NCBI GenBank assembly: GCA_024654265.1
Contig: JANLIO010000038.1
Coordinates: forward strand, 1 to 12,178
From: a bacterium
Lineage (GTDB): Bacteria; Patescibacteriota; Patescibacteriia; 2-12-FULL-60-25
Direction: 5' to 3'
DNA: 12,178 nt
The position numbers and the translations under genes are program-made. The notes under the pieces are model-generated. The model was not told the DNA's origin and did no database searches. It saw only the letters and a program-made list of their open reading frames with translations. Positions 1-6,745 of this stretch are shown here, in pieces. Position 1 is the stretch's first letter; every line of letters begins with the position of its first letter.

Positions 1-1
1 G

Positions 2-76
2 GGTCGGCTGAACTCGTTCAACGCTATCGCTAGATCACTCAAACAGGCAGGCGACCCCCAAACCCCTGTCCATTAG
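2..76 (+). CDS. possible 3' end of an unidentified gene (partial)
   Basis: From base 2 a plus-strand frame stays open for 24 codons and ends in TAG at 74-76; the tail reads ...LNSFNAIARSLKQAGD then PQTPVH. It is too short to assign to a family. The only support is position: a clean intrinsic terminator on the same strand follows about 40 bp later, so some plus-strand transcript very likely enters from the left. A second frame starting at base 1 is open for 10 codons (ends SAELVQRYR, TAG 31-33) and could equally be the true tail. The gene would converge on ftsQ. Confidence 0.25.
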   Translation, partial: GRLNSFNAIARSLKQAGDPQTPVH

Positions 77-114
77 ATTAATAGGTTAGGAGTTTTGAAA
101 CTTTTATGAAACTG

Positions 115-137
115 GGACACGGGGTGTCCGTTTTTTT
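115..137 (+). terminator. intrinsic terminator
   Basis: Stem GGACAC (115-120) pairs perfectly with GTGTCC (124-129) around a GGG loop. After one G comes a run of seven T (131-137). This is a classic Rho-independent terminator for a plus-strand transcript entering from outside the window. Confidence 0.75.
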
Positions 138-187
138 GGGAAAAGAAAAGAACGGTAGGAAGATGTTATTAAAAAGTATCTATGCAT

Positions 188-209
188 AAAAAAGAGTAGC
201 CCTCGCTCT
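188..209 (-). terminator. ftsQ: weak candidate terminator for ftsQ
   Basis: Read on the minus strand, AGAGC (209-205) can pair with GCT-A-CT (200-195) through a single bulged A, and a run of T follows (193-188). It lies about 175 bp past the ftsQ stop. The stem is short and bulged, so this is only a candidate; no better minus-strand terminator is visible between 1 and 383. Confidence 0.2.
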
Positions 210-324
210 AGATAACGCGGATATACAAGCGTCGCACAAGATACCTTTTACGACACATGAGTCTAAAATAAGCCTTTACCGTGCATAGCCAGTAACTCGT
301 ATATCTACATAAACAAATCCCCAT

Positions 325-376
325 ATCAGCTACGAGCTACAAAATACCAACTACCAATCCTTTTACCAGCTACAAG
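325..376. repeat. degenerate short-period repeat
   Basis: The stretch is built from imperfect iterations of CAGCTAC, GAGCTAC, CCAACTACC and CCAGCTAC at roughly 8-12 bp intervals, directly after the ftsQ stop. It has no coding appearance. The rest of 138-383 shows nothing recognisable beyond the weak terminator candidate. Confidence 0.5.
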
Positions 377-383
377 TTTAAAT

Positions 384-1214
384 TCATTTCACAAAAATCT
401 TTCCCGGTACTCGAACATCTATATATTCACGTATTACTGGATTTTCGGCTGTACGTAGATACGTCTCATATGCGCCAACCTGATCATCTATAGGCCTTGA
501 GATATCAATGCGCAGTTCATATTTATCAGGCATGATATAGCGCGCCAAATGAGCCGTAGGATCCTCTATTTTCATAAAGTAGGTATCAGCACCCCTTGAA
601 ATTAAAATACGGGCATTTTGGATCCACGTTTGAATGACGCTTGCATCAGCGATTTGAAATCCTGGCGCTGGTGGCTCATCTGTAGGCATTTGAATAACAG
701 GTAGTGAATCAGCGGTAAGAAATGTACGAACGGCAATATGATCCATGGCAGAAGAAAGAACGTCACCTTCAGCGTACCCGGTAACAACACCGTTTGTATC
801 AACAAGGAGATATTGATCGTTGGTAACCAAAACAACACTTCTTTGGCGCTCTTCAATCTTGAGTCGTAAAATGTTGGGATAGGATTTATCCACAGTGACT
901 GATTCTGCGAACAAACGCTCCCTTAATCGATCTTCCAACCTCTTCTCATCCAACAGTAAAATATTGGTACGGTTCCACGGACGATGTTTACTTTGCTCAT
1001 CAAGTGCATCTGCCACTTCCCTATCCACGTCTCCCCTCTCCAAAGATCTTAGCCCATCAATCTGAATTTCATTTGCATCAAAAAAACCGGATTGTAAAAC
1101 AAACCAAGCCGACGCAATCAAAAAAAATGAAATGACTAAAAGCACAGCCGTCGTTTTTCCCGACTGTTCCCTCACTTCCCTCTCCCCCCGATACATCCCT
1201 CGCTTTACTGGCAT
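384..1214 (-). CDS. ftsQ: FtsQ/DivIB-like cell-division protein
   Basis: Bitopic membrane protein of the divisome; FtsQ/DivIB links early division proteins to the septal wall-synthesis complex. From the chosen start it has 276 residues: a short basic cytoplasmic tail (1-20), one membrane helix (about 21-41), a POTRA domain (about 46-121, from the FFDANEIQIDGL strand to YPNILRLKIEER), then an extracytoplasmic beta domain that includes LLVDTNGVVTGY. Length and domain order fit the family. An upstream in-frame ATG at 1265 would add 17 residues, but that segment contains an extended -10 box and a palindrome, so the ATG at 1214 is preferred. It follows alr after a 231-bp repeat-bearing gap and appears to have its own promoter. 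The usual neighbours murC, ddl, ftsA and ftsZ are not in the window. Confidence 0.85.
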   Translation of the reverse strand: MPVKRGMYRGEREVREQSGKTTAVLLVISFFLIASAWFVLQSGFFDANEIQIDGLRSLERGDVDREVADALDEQSKHRPWNRTNILLLDEKRLEDRLRERLFAESVTVDKSYPNILRLKIEERQRSVVLVTNDQYLLVDTNGVVTGYAEGDVLSSAMDHIAVRTFLTADSLPVIQMPTDEPPAPGFQIADASVIQTWIQNARILISRGADTYFMKIEDPTAHLARYIMPDKYELRIDISRPIDDQVGAYETYLRTAENPVIREYIDVRVPGKIFVK

Positions 1215-1220
1215 GCCTAG

Positions 1221-1229
1221 ATAGTAGCA
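1221..1229 (-). promoter_or_regulatory. ftsQ: extended -10 promoter of ftsQ
   Basis: On the minus strand TGC-TACTAT is an extended -10 element. It ends exactly 6 nt before the ATG at 1214, so the predicted transcription start falls on or beside the start codon and the mRNA would be leaderless. No good -35 is seen, which is usual for extended -10 promoters. The same 6-nt spacing recurs at the 11810 gene. Confidence 0.45.
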
Positions 1230-1257
1230 AACCCTCCCCACCTTCGCATCACCCTCT

Positions 1258-1276
1258 ATGGACATTCGATGTCCAT
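1258..1276. repeat. 19-bp palindrome upstream of ftsQ
   Basis: Perfect 8-bp arms ATGGACAT and ATGTCCAT flank TCG. The palindrome lies about 45-60 bp upstream of the predicted ftsQ transcription start, so it could be an operator or a relic of the GATGTCC palindrome family found in alr. Neither role can be decided from sequence. Confidence 0.5.
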
Positions 1277-1324
1277 CTAAAAAACGCCTAAATATTCGGA
1301 GTAAGATTCTCTATTCTTCCCATC

Positions 1325-1426
1325 CGTCATCTCGACCGTAGTGGAGAGATCCCTTTTTTAAGATAAATAATTTATTTAAAAAGAGATCTCTCCACTTGTC
1401 GCAAAGCCTTCTCGGTCGGAATGACG
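1325..1426. repeat. large foldback repeat between alr and ftsQ
   Basis: The element begins CGTCATCTCGACC and ends with the reverse complement of CGTCATTCCGACC. An inner pair, 1341-1358 against 1378-1395, matches at 17 of 18 positions (arm starts GTGGAGAGATC), and the centre TAAATAA-T-TTATTTA is itself a perfect palindrome. The right arm carries about 15 extra bases. It could form a long hairpin in the alr transcript and is the only terminator-like structure after alr, although no T-tract follows at the correct place. It belongs to the GTCATC...GATCC superfamily. Confidence 0.7.
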
Positions 1427-1445
1427 ATAAAAAACTCTGGATTCT

Positions 1446-2591
1446 TTATTTAGATACTACTCTCGGAAGGAGTGGATTTATTCTTGTTACGATTTCATAA
1501 TTGATTGTTCCAACGATGTTTGCCATTTCTTCGGCTGAGATCTCCTCCTTCCCCTGCTTCCCAATCAATACAACCTCATCTTCCATTTTCACTCCTTTGA
1601 CTCCAGAAACATCAACCATGCACATATTCATACAAATACGACCAACGATCTTGCACCGTTTTCCGCGAATAAGAACGGCTCCTTTGTTGGATAAATGTCG
1701 ATCAAATCCATCGTAATACCCTACTGGGATCACCGCGATCTTTGAATTTTTTTTCACAACCTCGCTACACCCATACCCAACCGCTGTTCCTTTTTTTACG
1801 TCTTTGACTTGAGCGACAACTGTTTTCCATGTGAGTACGGGATGAAGGATAATGTCCCCACCCGTGCGTCGTAAAATACTATTCTTTGTAGAAGGAGAGG
1901 ACCAAAGTCCGTACAACGAAATACCAAGACGAACCATGTCAAAATGTGCTTCCGGCAATCGAAGAATTCCTGCGCTACATGCGGTATGCCGAAGTTTTGG
2001 TTCAATTCCCTCATGTTTTAAAATCGCCAACCCTTCGTTAAATAGAGTGATCTGTTTTTTCGCAAACGCCGTCCCCTCCTCCACATCCGCAAAGTGCGTA
2101 TACGCCCCTTCTACTTCGATATTCCCAGCCCTCTTGATCGCCCGCGTCAACTCACGCAATTCTTCCCCCGCCACCCCTTGTCGGTTTGTCCCCGCCTCGA
2201 TTTTAATATGTACCTTTATCGGATGTCCGACATCCGATAAAGCCTTGAGACTGCGAATAATTTCCGAGTTATAAACAACAAAAGAGAGATTATGCTGGAT
2301 TAATTCACGCAAACGCATTTTCGGCGTGTACCCCATCACCAAAATCGGATGTCGGACATCCGATTTACGGAGAGCGATGCCTTCATCTACTGAGTCAACA
2401 CCGAACCAATCGACGTTCTTATGTACGATACTTGCGACCTCAGTGAGCCCGTGTCCGTACGCGTTCGACTTCAAAACGGTCATCAAATTTACCTTATACT
2501 GAGAATCCGTATCAATAACGGTACGAAAAACGCCGACATTGTGCGTCAGCGCCTTTTTTGAAATTTCAACCCACGATTTTGAAGGCTTCAT
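1446..2591 (-). CDS. alr: alanine racemase
   Basis: PLP enzyme that interconverts L- and D-alanine, supplying D-Ala for peptidoglycan. At 381 residues it is normal for the family. The N-terminal barrel carries the PLP lysine K41 in VLKSNAYGHG; THFADVEE (165-172), HTACSAG (202-208) and RLGISLYG (221-228) are barrel motifs. The C-terminal beta domain carries the catalytic tyrosine Y273 in AVGYG, then IPVGYYDGFDR and GRICMNMCMVDV, where families more often have CMD. The ATG overlaps the serS stop as ATGA, so it is probably translationally coupled. Two perfect palindromes lie inside the gene and encode SDVRHPI (77-83) and SDVGHPI (119-125). At the first site the length still agrees with my memory of the family consensus, so it does not look like an insertion. 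Confidence 0.95.
   Translation of the reverse strand: MKPSKSWVEISKKALTHNVGVFRTVIDTDSQYKVNLMTVLKSNAYGHGLTEVASIVHKNVDWFGVDSVDEGIALRKSDVRHPILVMGYTPKMRLRELIQHNLSFVVYNSEIIRSLKALSDVGHPIKVHIKIEAGTNRQGVAGEELRELTRAIKRAGNIEVEGAYTHFADVEEGTAFAKKQITLFNEGLAILKHEGIEPKLRHTACSAGILRLPEAHFDMVRLGISLYGLWSSPSTKNSILRRTGGDIILHPVLTWKTVVAQVKDVKKGTAVGYGCSEVVKKNSKIAVIPVGYYDGFDRHLSNKGAVLIRGKRCKIVGRICMNMCMVDVSGVKGVKMEDEVVLIGKQGKEEISAEEMANIVGTINYEIVTRINPLLPRVVSK
2214..2242. repeat. 29-bp perfect palindrome inside alr
   Basis: Fourteen-base arms (CTTTATCGGATGTC and its exact complement) flank one C. In alr it encodes LSDVGHPIK. The 22 bases at 2222-2243 are identical to 12109-12130 between genes, and its core is shared with 2342-2366. 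Confidence 0.8.
2342..2366. repeat. 25-bp perfect palindrome inside alr
   Basis: Twelve-base arms (AAATCGGATGTC and its exact complement) flank one G. It encodes KSDVRHPIL in the same reading frame as the neighbouring copy about 100 bp away. The core TCGGATGTC is common to both. Confidence 0.8.
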
Positions 2592-3847
2592 TTCTTGATT
2601 GTAGCAAATCCTGTGTAGGGTTGTAATATCTCCGGAATCGAAATGCTTCCGTCTGCATTTTGATTATTTTCAAGAATCGCAATCAACGCACGTGGCGTTG
2701 CCGACATTGTCCCGTTCAATGTATGCGCGTACACCCTTTCTCCATTTGTTTTCTTGACCTGAATCCCCAAGCCACGCGCCTGGTACTCATCGCAATTTGA
2801 GGCAGATGTCACTTCACCATATCCGCCCTCTCCGCCATTCCGTGTCCACATCCATGCCTCAATGTCATACCGCCGATAATCTGATCCACCCAGATCGCCG
2901 GTGCAACAATCAACCACGCGATACGGCACGTTCAAACTCTTCCAAAACGCTTCCTCCAAACGAACAAATTCTTCCAGCAATCCCTCAGACTGCTCCGGAA
3001 GCGCGTATGTAAATAATTCCACCTTTGCGAATTGATGAACTCGATACAAGCCAGATGACTCACGTCCGTATGAACCGGATTCCGTACGGAAACAGTGAGA
3101 AAATCCAACATATTTCTTTGGAAGATCCTCCTCAGAAAGTGTCTCCTTCATGTGATATCCGAGAAGTGGAATCTCTGCGGTGCCGATCAATGCAAGATCC
3201 TCACCCTCAACAAAATACACCTGTGTCTCCGGACCGCGCGGTAAGAATCCTTTCCCAACCAAAACCTCTTCGCGCGCCATCTCGGGAACCGTCATAAACT
3301 CAAATCCTTCCTTCATTGCAAAATCAATCGCGTACCGCAACACCGCTTGCTCGAGGATGGCAAGTTCATTTTTCAAAAAATAAAATTTGCTCCCCGCGAC
3401 TTTTGCGCCTCGTTCAAAATCAATTAAATGCCCGACAAGTTCTTCGTGTGTTTTTCCTTGTTTCGCAATTTTCCCCGCCTTTCGAATTTCAACGTTCTGC
3501 TCATCTGTTCCACCGATCGGTGTGTCAAGATGCGTGCGATTCGGAATTCGATGTAACAGCGATGCCCATTCAACTTCCGTTTTCTTTAGCGTCTCTTCTT
3601 CCTTTGTTAATTTTTCTTTCAACGCTTTTCCCTCTTCAATCTTTGAACTCCGATCTTCGACATCCTTATCCTTCATCGCATCAGCAATTGCATTTCGTTT
3701 TGCACGGATATCTTCAACCGTCTTTAATTGCTTCGCGCGCTTTTCATCCAACTCGAGAAACGCATCAATATCAACAGATACCTGTCGCGACTGTGCGTTC
3801 ACTTTTACGGCTTCAACATTTTCCCGAATATATTTTGGATCAAGCAT
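2588..3847 (-). CDS. serS: seryl-tRNA synthetase
   Basis: Class II synthetase that charges tRNA-Ser in the cytoplasm. Its 419 residues are typical. Residues 1-105 form the antiparallel coiled-coil arm that contacts the tRNA long variable arm (rich in K/E heptads, e.g. KSKIEEGKALKEKL-like stretches near 68-95). The catalytic domain shows the TAEIPL serine-site motif (223-228), motif 2 around FRTESGSYGRESSGLYRVHQF (253-273), and motif 3 NGTMSATPRALIAILENNQ (378-396). The ATG at 3847 gives the standard N-terminus MLDPKYIREN. It lies 8 bp after the nucleotidyltransferase gene and overlaps alr by 4 nt, so it is an internal member of the lysS-alr cluster. No clear ribosome binding site precedes it. 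Confidence 0.97.
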   Translation of the reverse strand: MLDPKYIRENVEAVKVNAQSRQVSVDIDAFLELDEKRAKQLKTVEDIRAKRNAIADAMKDKDVEDRSSKIEEGKALKEKLTKEEETLKKTEVEWASLLHRIPNRTHLDTPIGGTDEQNVEIRKAGKIAKQGKTHEELVGHLIDFERGAKVAGSKFYFLKNELAILEQAVLRYAIDFAMKEGFEFMTVPEMAREEVLVGKGFLPRGPETQVYFVEGEDLALIGTAEIPLLGYHMKETLSEEDLPKKYVGFSHCFRTESGSYGRESSGLYRVHQFAKVELFTYALPEQSEGLLEEFVRLEEAFWKSLNVPYRVVDCCTGDLGGSDYRRYDIEAWMWTRNGGEGGYGEVTSASNCDEYQARGLGIQVKKTNGERVYAHTLNGTMSATPRALIAILENNQNADGSISIPEILQPYTGFATIKK

Positions 3848-3855
3848 ATGTTTAT

Positions 3856-4323
3856 TTAAAGTGGGATTCCTTCTTCATCCGGGTCATCATCTTCTTGAAA
3901 ACCTTCAGACGTAACACGAGCTCCACGTAAGAGTGATGATTTAAATGTATTTTCGAAAAACGGTTCACAGCGAACAATGGTGGCCGCAACTCCACGACGC
4001 GCAAGTTCAATATCTAAATTTTCAGTAAAAGCTTCCTGGTCGTACCCAAGACAGATCACGTCTGGCTGAATATCCTCGATGATTCGATATTTATCATCCT
4101 CGTGGCCAAAGACCGCTTCATCAACATACGCGTGTGCCTCAACGGTTTCAAGCCGTTCTGTCTCATTCATGCTTGGAAGATCTCCCTTCACATCCATCAC
4201 CGTCACGTCGCGCGCGATCACAACGACAAGTCGATCTCCGTGTTCGCGTGCTTGTCGAAAATAATCTTCGTGCCCGGAATGGAGCGTGTCGAATGTTCCA
4301 AAACACATTACAGTTGTTGTCAT
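3856..4323 (-). CDS. cytidylyltransferase-family nucleotidyltransferase, probably archaeal-type FAD synthetase
   Basis: Small HxGH-type nucleotidyltransferase of 155 residues. GTFDTLHSGH (9-18) is the nucleotide-binding motif, VVVIARDVTV (33-42) and VKGDLP follow, and PDVICLGYDQ (87-96) closes the fold. This pattern matches archaeal RibL FAD synthetases (FMN + ATP/CTP to FAD) better than TagD glycerol-3-phosphate cytidylyltransferase, but both belong to one family and the substrate is not proven. The last 20 residues form an acidic tail (EDDDPDEE) not needed for the fold. The gene is sandwiched between lysS (6-bp gap) and serS (8-bp gap). An AAGGAGAAG stretch lies about 17 nt upstream of the ATG, farther than a normal Shine-Dalgarno site. 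Confidence 0.8.
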   Translation of the reverse strand: MTTTVMCFGTFDTLHSGHEDYFRQAREHGDRLVVVIARDVTVMDVKGDLPSMNETERLETVEAHAYVDEAVFGHEDDKYRIIEDIQPDVICLGYDQEAFTENLDIELARRGVAATIVRCEPFFENTFKSSLLRGARVTSEGFQEDDDPDEEGIPL

Positions 4324-4329
4324 ACTTTT

Positions 4330-5826
4330 TTATTTATTTTCTTCTCCTTCCGACTCTGCGCGTCCGGCAGGTCGTAAGGTCGGAAACAATATCACGTCTT
4401 TAATATTGTGCACATTTGCCAGAAGAGAGACGAACCTGTCAACCCCCATCCCCCACCCCGCGGTCGGTGGCATTCCGTGTGCAAGCGATGTCAGAAACGC
4501 ATCATCGATCTGTTGCGCTTCATCATCCCCTGCTTCGCGAAGAGCTTGCTGATCTTCAAATCGCGTTCGCTGATCTTCAGGATCATTTAATTCTGAGTAC
4601 GCTTTCAACATCTCCATCCCCGCAACAATAAGTTGGAATCGTTCAACGAAACGCGGATCTGTTTCCGAACGTTTTGCGAGTGGTTCCATCTCAATCGGAT
4701 AATCGATGATAAAGATTGGTTGAACTTGTTTTGCTCGTACCGTTTCTTTATATAACTCATCGTATAATTTGCCAAGCCCCGCCGTTTTGTAGTCCACGTC
4801 AATCTTTAATGCTTTCATTTTTTTCACAAGATCATCTTGTGACGTTTCTCGAATATCAATTCCGCATGCCGTGCGGATCGCATCAGCAAAAGAGACACGT
4901 GCCCATGGCGCAGAGAAATCAATTTCAACGTCGCCGTACACAACCGTCAACGATTCGTTCACTTCTTGAATGACGCGTTTTAAATACATCTCCGTAAAAT
5001 CCATCAAGCCTTTGTAATCTTGATACGCCCAATAAAATTCCAGTGATGTAAATTCAGGATTATGCGATCGATCAATTCCTTCATTCCGAAATTGACGTCC
5101 GATCTCAAACACTTTTTCGTATCCGCCAACAATAAGTCGCTTCAAAAAGAGTTCCGGTGCAATACGAAGATAAAAATCGACATCTAACGCATTGTGATGT
5201 GTGACAAATGGTCGAGCCGTTCCACCACCTGGGATCGCTTGAAGAATCGGCGTTTCAACTTCTTCAAATCCGTCATCTTCAAGAAGTCGGCGAAGGGAGC
5301 GAATGACTGCAGAACGTTTCTTGAAAATTGCGCGTACGTCTGCGCTTGAAAGAAGATCCAATTCGCGAAACCGATATCGCTGTTCAACATCCTGCAAACC
5401 ATGCCATTTTTCCGGAAGCGGTAACAACGCTTTTGTTAAAATTTGCCACGAGGAGACCTTTAGACTCTTCTCCCCACGCCTTGTTTGCATGAGTATTCCC
5501 GTTGCTTCAATCACATCAGCGGGATCCAACAAATCACGAAACATCGTAAATGTATCCACATCAACGTCATCTTCTTTTAAGAGAAGTTGGATTGATCCGG
5601 TCGCATCCTGCAAATCCGCAAAAATCATGCCACCGTGCACACGAGTCACCATCACTCGACCGGCGAGTGTCACAATCTGACCAGACTGCTCCCATGATGC
5701 GAACGCAGCAATACTCTCGCCACACGTTGCCGTGCGATGCGATTCAGCCGGGTACGGATTTATCCCCGCCTCTTTAAATATATCTCTTTTTTGTTTTCGT
5801 ATTTCTTCTTCTTTTGGTACGGACAT
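4330..5826 (-). CDS. lysS: lysyl-tRNA synthetase, class II
   Basis: Charges tRNA-Lys in the cytoplasm. The 498 residues match bacterial LysS. An N-terminal OB-fold anticodon-binding domain spans about 50-130 (VTLAGRVMVTRVHGGMIFADLQD), and YRFRELDLL (151-159) is the usual linker. In the class II core, motif 1 ends at VETPILQAIPGG (190-201), motif 2 covers FRNEGIDRSHNPEFTSLEFY (246-265), and motif 3 is GWGMGVDRFVSLL (457-469). MPPTAG (452-457) and LAKRS (383-387) are further LysRS signatures. The ATG at 5826 is the natural start. It is the first gene of a four-gene cluster; a TATATT box borne by an upstream repeat lies 23 nt before the ATG. Confidence 0.97.
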   Translation of the reverse strand: MSVPKEEEIRKQKRDIFKEAGINPYPAESHRTATCGESIAAFASWEQSGQIVTLAGRVMVTRVHGGMIFADLQDATGSIQLLLKEDDVDVDTFTMFRDLLDPADVIEATGILMQTRRGEKSLKVSSWQILTKALLPLPEKWHGLQDVEQRYRFRELDLLSSADVRAIFKKRSAVIRSLRRLLEDDGFEEVETPILQAIPGGGTARPFVTHHNALDVDFYLRIAPELFLKRLIVGGYEKVFEIGRQFRNEGIDRSHNPEFTSLEFYWAYQDYKGLMDFTEMYLKRVIQEVNESLTVVYGDVEIDFSAPWARVSFADAIRTACGIDIRETSQDDLVKKMKALKIDVDYKTAGLGKLYDELYKETVRAKQVQPIFIIDYPIEMEPLAKRSETDPRFVERFQLIVAGMEMLKAYSELNDPEDQRTRFEDQQALREAGDDEAQQIDDAFLTSLAHGMPPTAGWGMGVDRFVSLLANVHNIKDVILFPTLRPAGRAESEGEENK

Positions 5827-5849
5827 ATTTTTTTTAAAAAAGAATTTGG

Positions 5850-5855
5850 AATATA
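5850..5855 (-). promoter_or_regulatory. lysS: candidate -10 box of lysS, inside a repeat
   Basis: On the minus strand TATATT ends 23 nt before the lysS ATG, next to the GATGACAG end of a hairpin repeat. The same repeat-edge TATATT stands 18 nt before mreC. No convincing -35 hexamer is visible (GGGTTA at 17 bp), so this is tentative. Confidence 0.3.
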
Positions 5856-5857
5856 TC

Positions 5858-5896
5858 TGTCATCCTCGGGTTTAACCCGGGGATCCAGAATCAAAG
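5858..5896 (+). repeat. GTCATCC-hairpin-GGATCC repeat, copy 1
   Basis: The arm ATCCTCGGGTT pairs across one T with an 11-base complement (one G-T wobble). The conserved right flank is CCAGAATCAAAG. About 65 bp, from TTGGAATATATC leftward of the repeat through TGTGGAATTTAGAAT, are nearly identical to the region upstream of mreC. Confidence 0.75.
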
Positions 5897-5901
5897 GGGG
5901 T

Positions 5902-5931
5902 GTGGAATTTAGAATGTAGAATTTAGAATAT
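5902..5931. repeat. degenerate GGAATTTAGAAT-type repeat
   Basis: Imperfect iterations of GGAATTTAGAAT, GTAGAATTTAGAAT about 10-14 bp long join two hairpin repeats. A similar run occurs at 10119-10154. Confidence 0.5.
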
Positions 5932-5954
5932 TCTGTCATCTCGACCTTCTCCCC

Positions 5955-5980
5955 TGTCATCCCGAAAGCATTCGGGATCC
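5955..5980 (+). repeat. GTCATCC-hairpin-GGATCC repeat, variant stem
   Basis: The arm ATCCCGAA pairs with TTCGGGAT around AGCA, with the same TGTCATCC and GGATCC flanks as the other copies but a different stem sequence. Confidence 0.65.
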
Positions 5981-5993
5981 CTTTGTGCCTTCC

Positions 5994-6146
5994 CGTCATC
6001 TCGAGCACAGTCGAGAGATCCCTTTTCAAAGAAGATTTGTTTTGAAAAGGGATCTCTCCACTCGTCGCAGAGCCTCCTCAGTCGAGATGACGGATGAAAA
6101 GGGATCTCTCCACTCGTCGCAGAGGCCTCCTCAGTCGAGATGACGG
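5994..6146. repeat. foldback repeat with tandemly duplicated right arm
   Basis: The left arm (CGTCATCTCGAGC... to about 6028) faces a right arm present twice, at 6043-6093 and 6095-6146. The two units differ essentially by one inserted G (AGAGCC versus AGAGGCC). The inner stem GGGATC/GATCCC plus CTTTTCAAA/TTTGAAAAG makes a strong hairpin around 6012-6057. A third, weaker echo (CGTCGTAGAGCCTCC) runs on to the greA stop codon. Confidence 0.75.
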
Positions 6147-6168
6147 GAAATTTCGTCGTAGAGCCTCC

Positions 6169-6627
6169 CTACGAAATGGCAATAATCTTCCAGTCTCGTG
6201 TTCCGCCCGGTGTTTCTACAGTAACAACATCCCCTACTTTGTGGCCAATGAACGACTCCCCAAGCGGTGATTCATTTGAAATTTTTCCTTCCAACGGATC
6301 TGTTTCATCCACGCCAACAATGGTGTATTTTTTCTTTTCACCGCGTGTTTCAACTTCAATCGTGCAACCAATCTGCACCGTGTCTCCGCCACCTGTCTCT
6401 GTGATGATTGATGCATTTTTTAAAATGTTCCCGATTTCAAGAACACGCCCTTCAACAAACGCGAGCTGATTCTTCGCCTCATGATATTCTGCATTTTCTG
6501 AAAGATCGCCCAATGCTTTTGCATTCTCAATTTTATCGGCAATTTCACGGCGTTTCACCAATTTTAAATCTTTCAATTCTGCTTCCAACTTTTCTTTTCC
6601 TTCCGCGCTTAGGTAATGTGTTTGCAT
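6169..6627 (-). CDS. greA: transcription elongation factor GreA
   Basis: Rescues backtracked RNA polymerase by stimulating transcript cleavage in the secondary channel. From the ATG at 6627 it has 152 residues. The N-terminal coiled coil (about 1-72) carries the acidic tip D41 and E44 within GDLSENAEYHEAKNQL (40-55); the C-terminal FKBP-like domain includes SPLGESFIGHKVGD and VTVETPGG. MQTHYLSAEGKEKL is the expected GreA N-terminus. A TTG at 6681 in frame would add 18 residues unlike the family and lies too close to the promoter. The gene stands alone with its own promoter and about a 60-nt leader lacking a Shine-Dalgarno site. Its TAG stop sits inside a small hairpin related to the neighbouring repeats. 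Confidence 0.95.
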   Translation of the reverse strand: MQTHYLSAEGKEKLEAELKDLKLVKRREIADKIENAKALGDLSENAEYHEAKNQLAFVEGRVLEIGNILKNASIITETGGGDTVQIGCTIEVETRGEKKKYTIVGVDETDPLEGKISNESPLGESFIGHKVGDVVTVETPGGTRDWKIIAIS

Positions 6628-6693
6628 AGAAAAATGAATAATAGTTCGAGGGCTTGGAAGATAAAAATTAAAAGTTTCCAAACGATTACGTCG

Positions 6694-6722
6694 AATATAG
6701 AAAGGTACGGCTAAACTGTCAA
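6694..6722 (-). promoter_or_regulatory. greA: strong sigma-70-type promoter of greA
   Basis: On the minus strand a perfect TTGACA (-35, 6722-6717) is followed by a 17-bp spacer and TATATT (-10, 6699-6694). The predicted start is near 6687, about 60 nt before the greA ATG. It is the best promoter in the window and makes greA independent of the mre-mrdA transcript. Confidence 0.8.
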
Positions 6723-6745
6723 TGTTTTACAAAATATTTTAGATT

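Larger units (their letters stand above)
5827..6168. repeat. composite repeat region between greA and lysS
   Basis: This gene-free gap is almost wholly repeats. From left: A/T-rich leader of lysS, a hairpin repeat (5858-5896), degenerate GGAATTTAGAAT-like iterations (about 5902-5931), a truncated GTCATCTCGACC copy (5936-5946), a second hairpin copy (5955-5980), and a foldback with a duplicated arm (5994-6146). The translations of these stretches are repeat artefacts, not genes. Confidence 0.75.

Noticed and set aside
1..80. Possible tRNA at the left edge
   Set aside because: No T-loop TTCRA motif or cloverleaf pairing could be found.
1215..1265. Upstream ATG start of ftsQ (17 more residues)
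   Set aside because: The added segment holds an extended -10 box and a palindrome and has no ribosome binding site; the ATG at 1214 fits the promoter and family.
5760..6029. Minus-strand frame across the greA-lysS gap
   Set aside because: It is made of repeats (ILDPRVKPEDDR-like) and overlaps the lysS start.
6628..6681. TTG start giving an 18-residue longer GreA
   Set aside because: It lies between the promoter and the canonical GreA start and the added residues do not resemble the family.
6723..6745. AAAATATTTT downstream of mrdA considered as terminator
   Set aside because: Pure A/T palindrome without a GC stem or T-tract.
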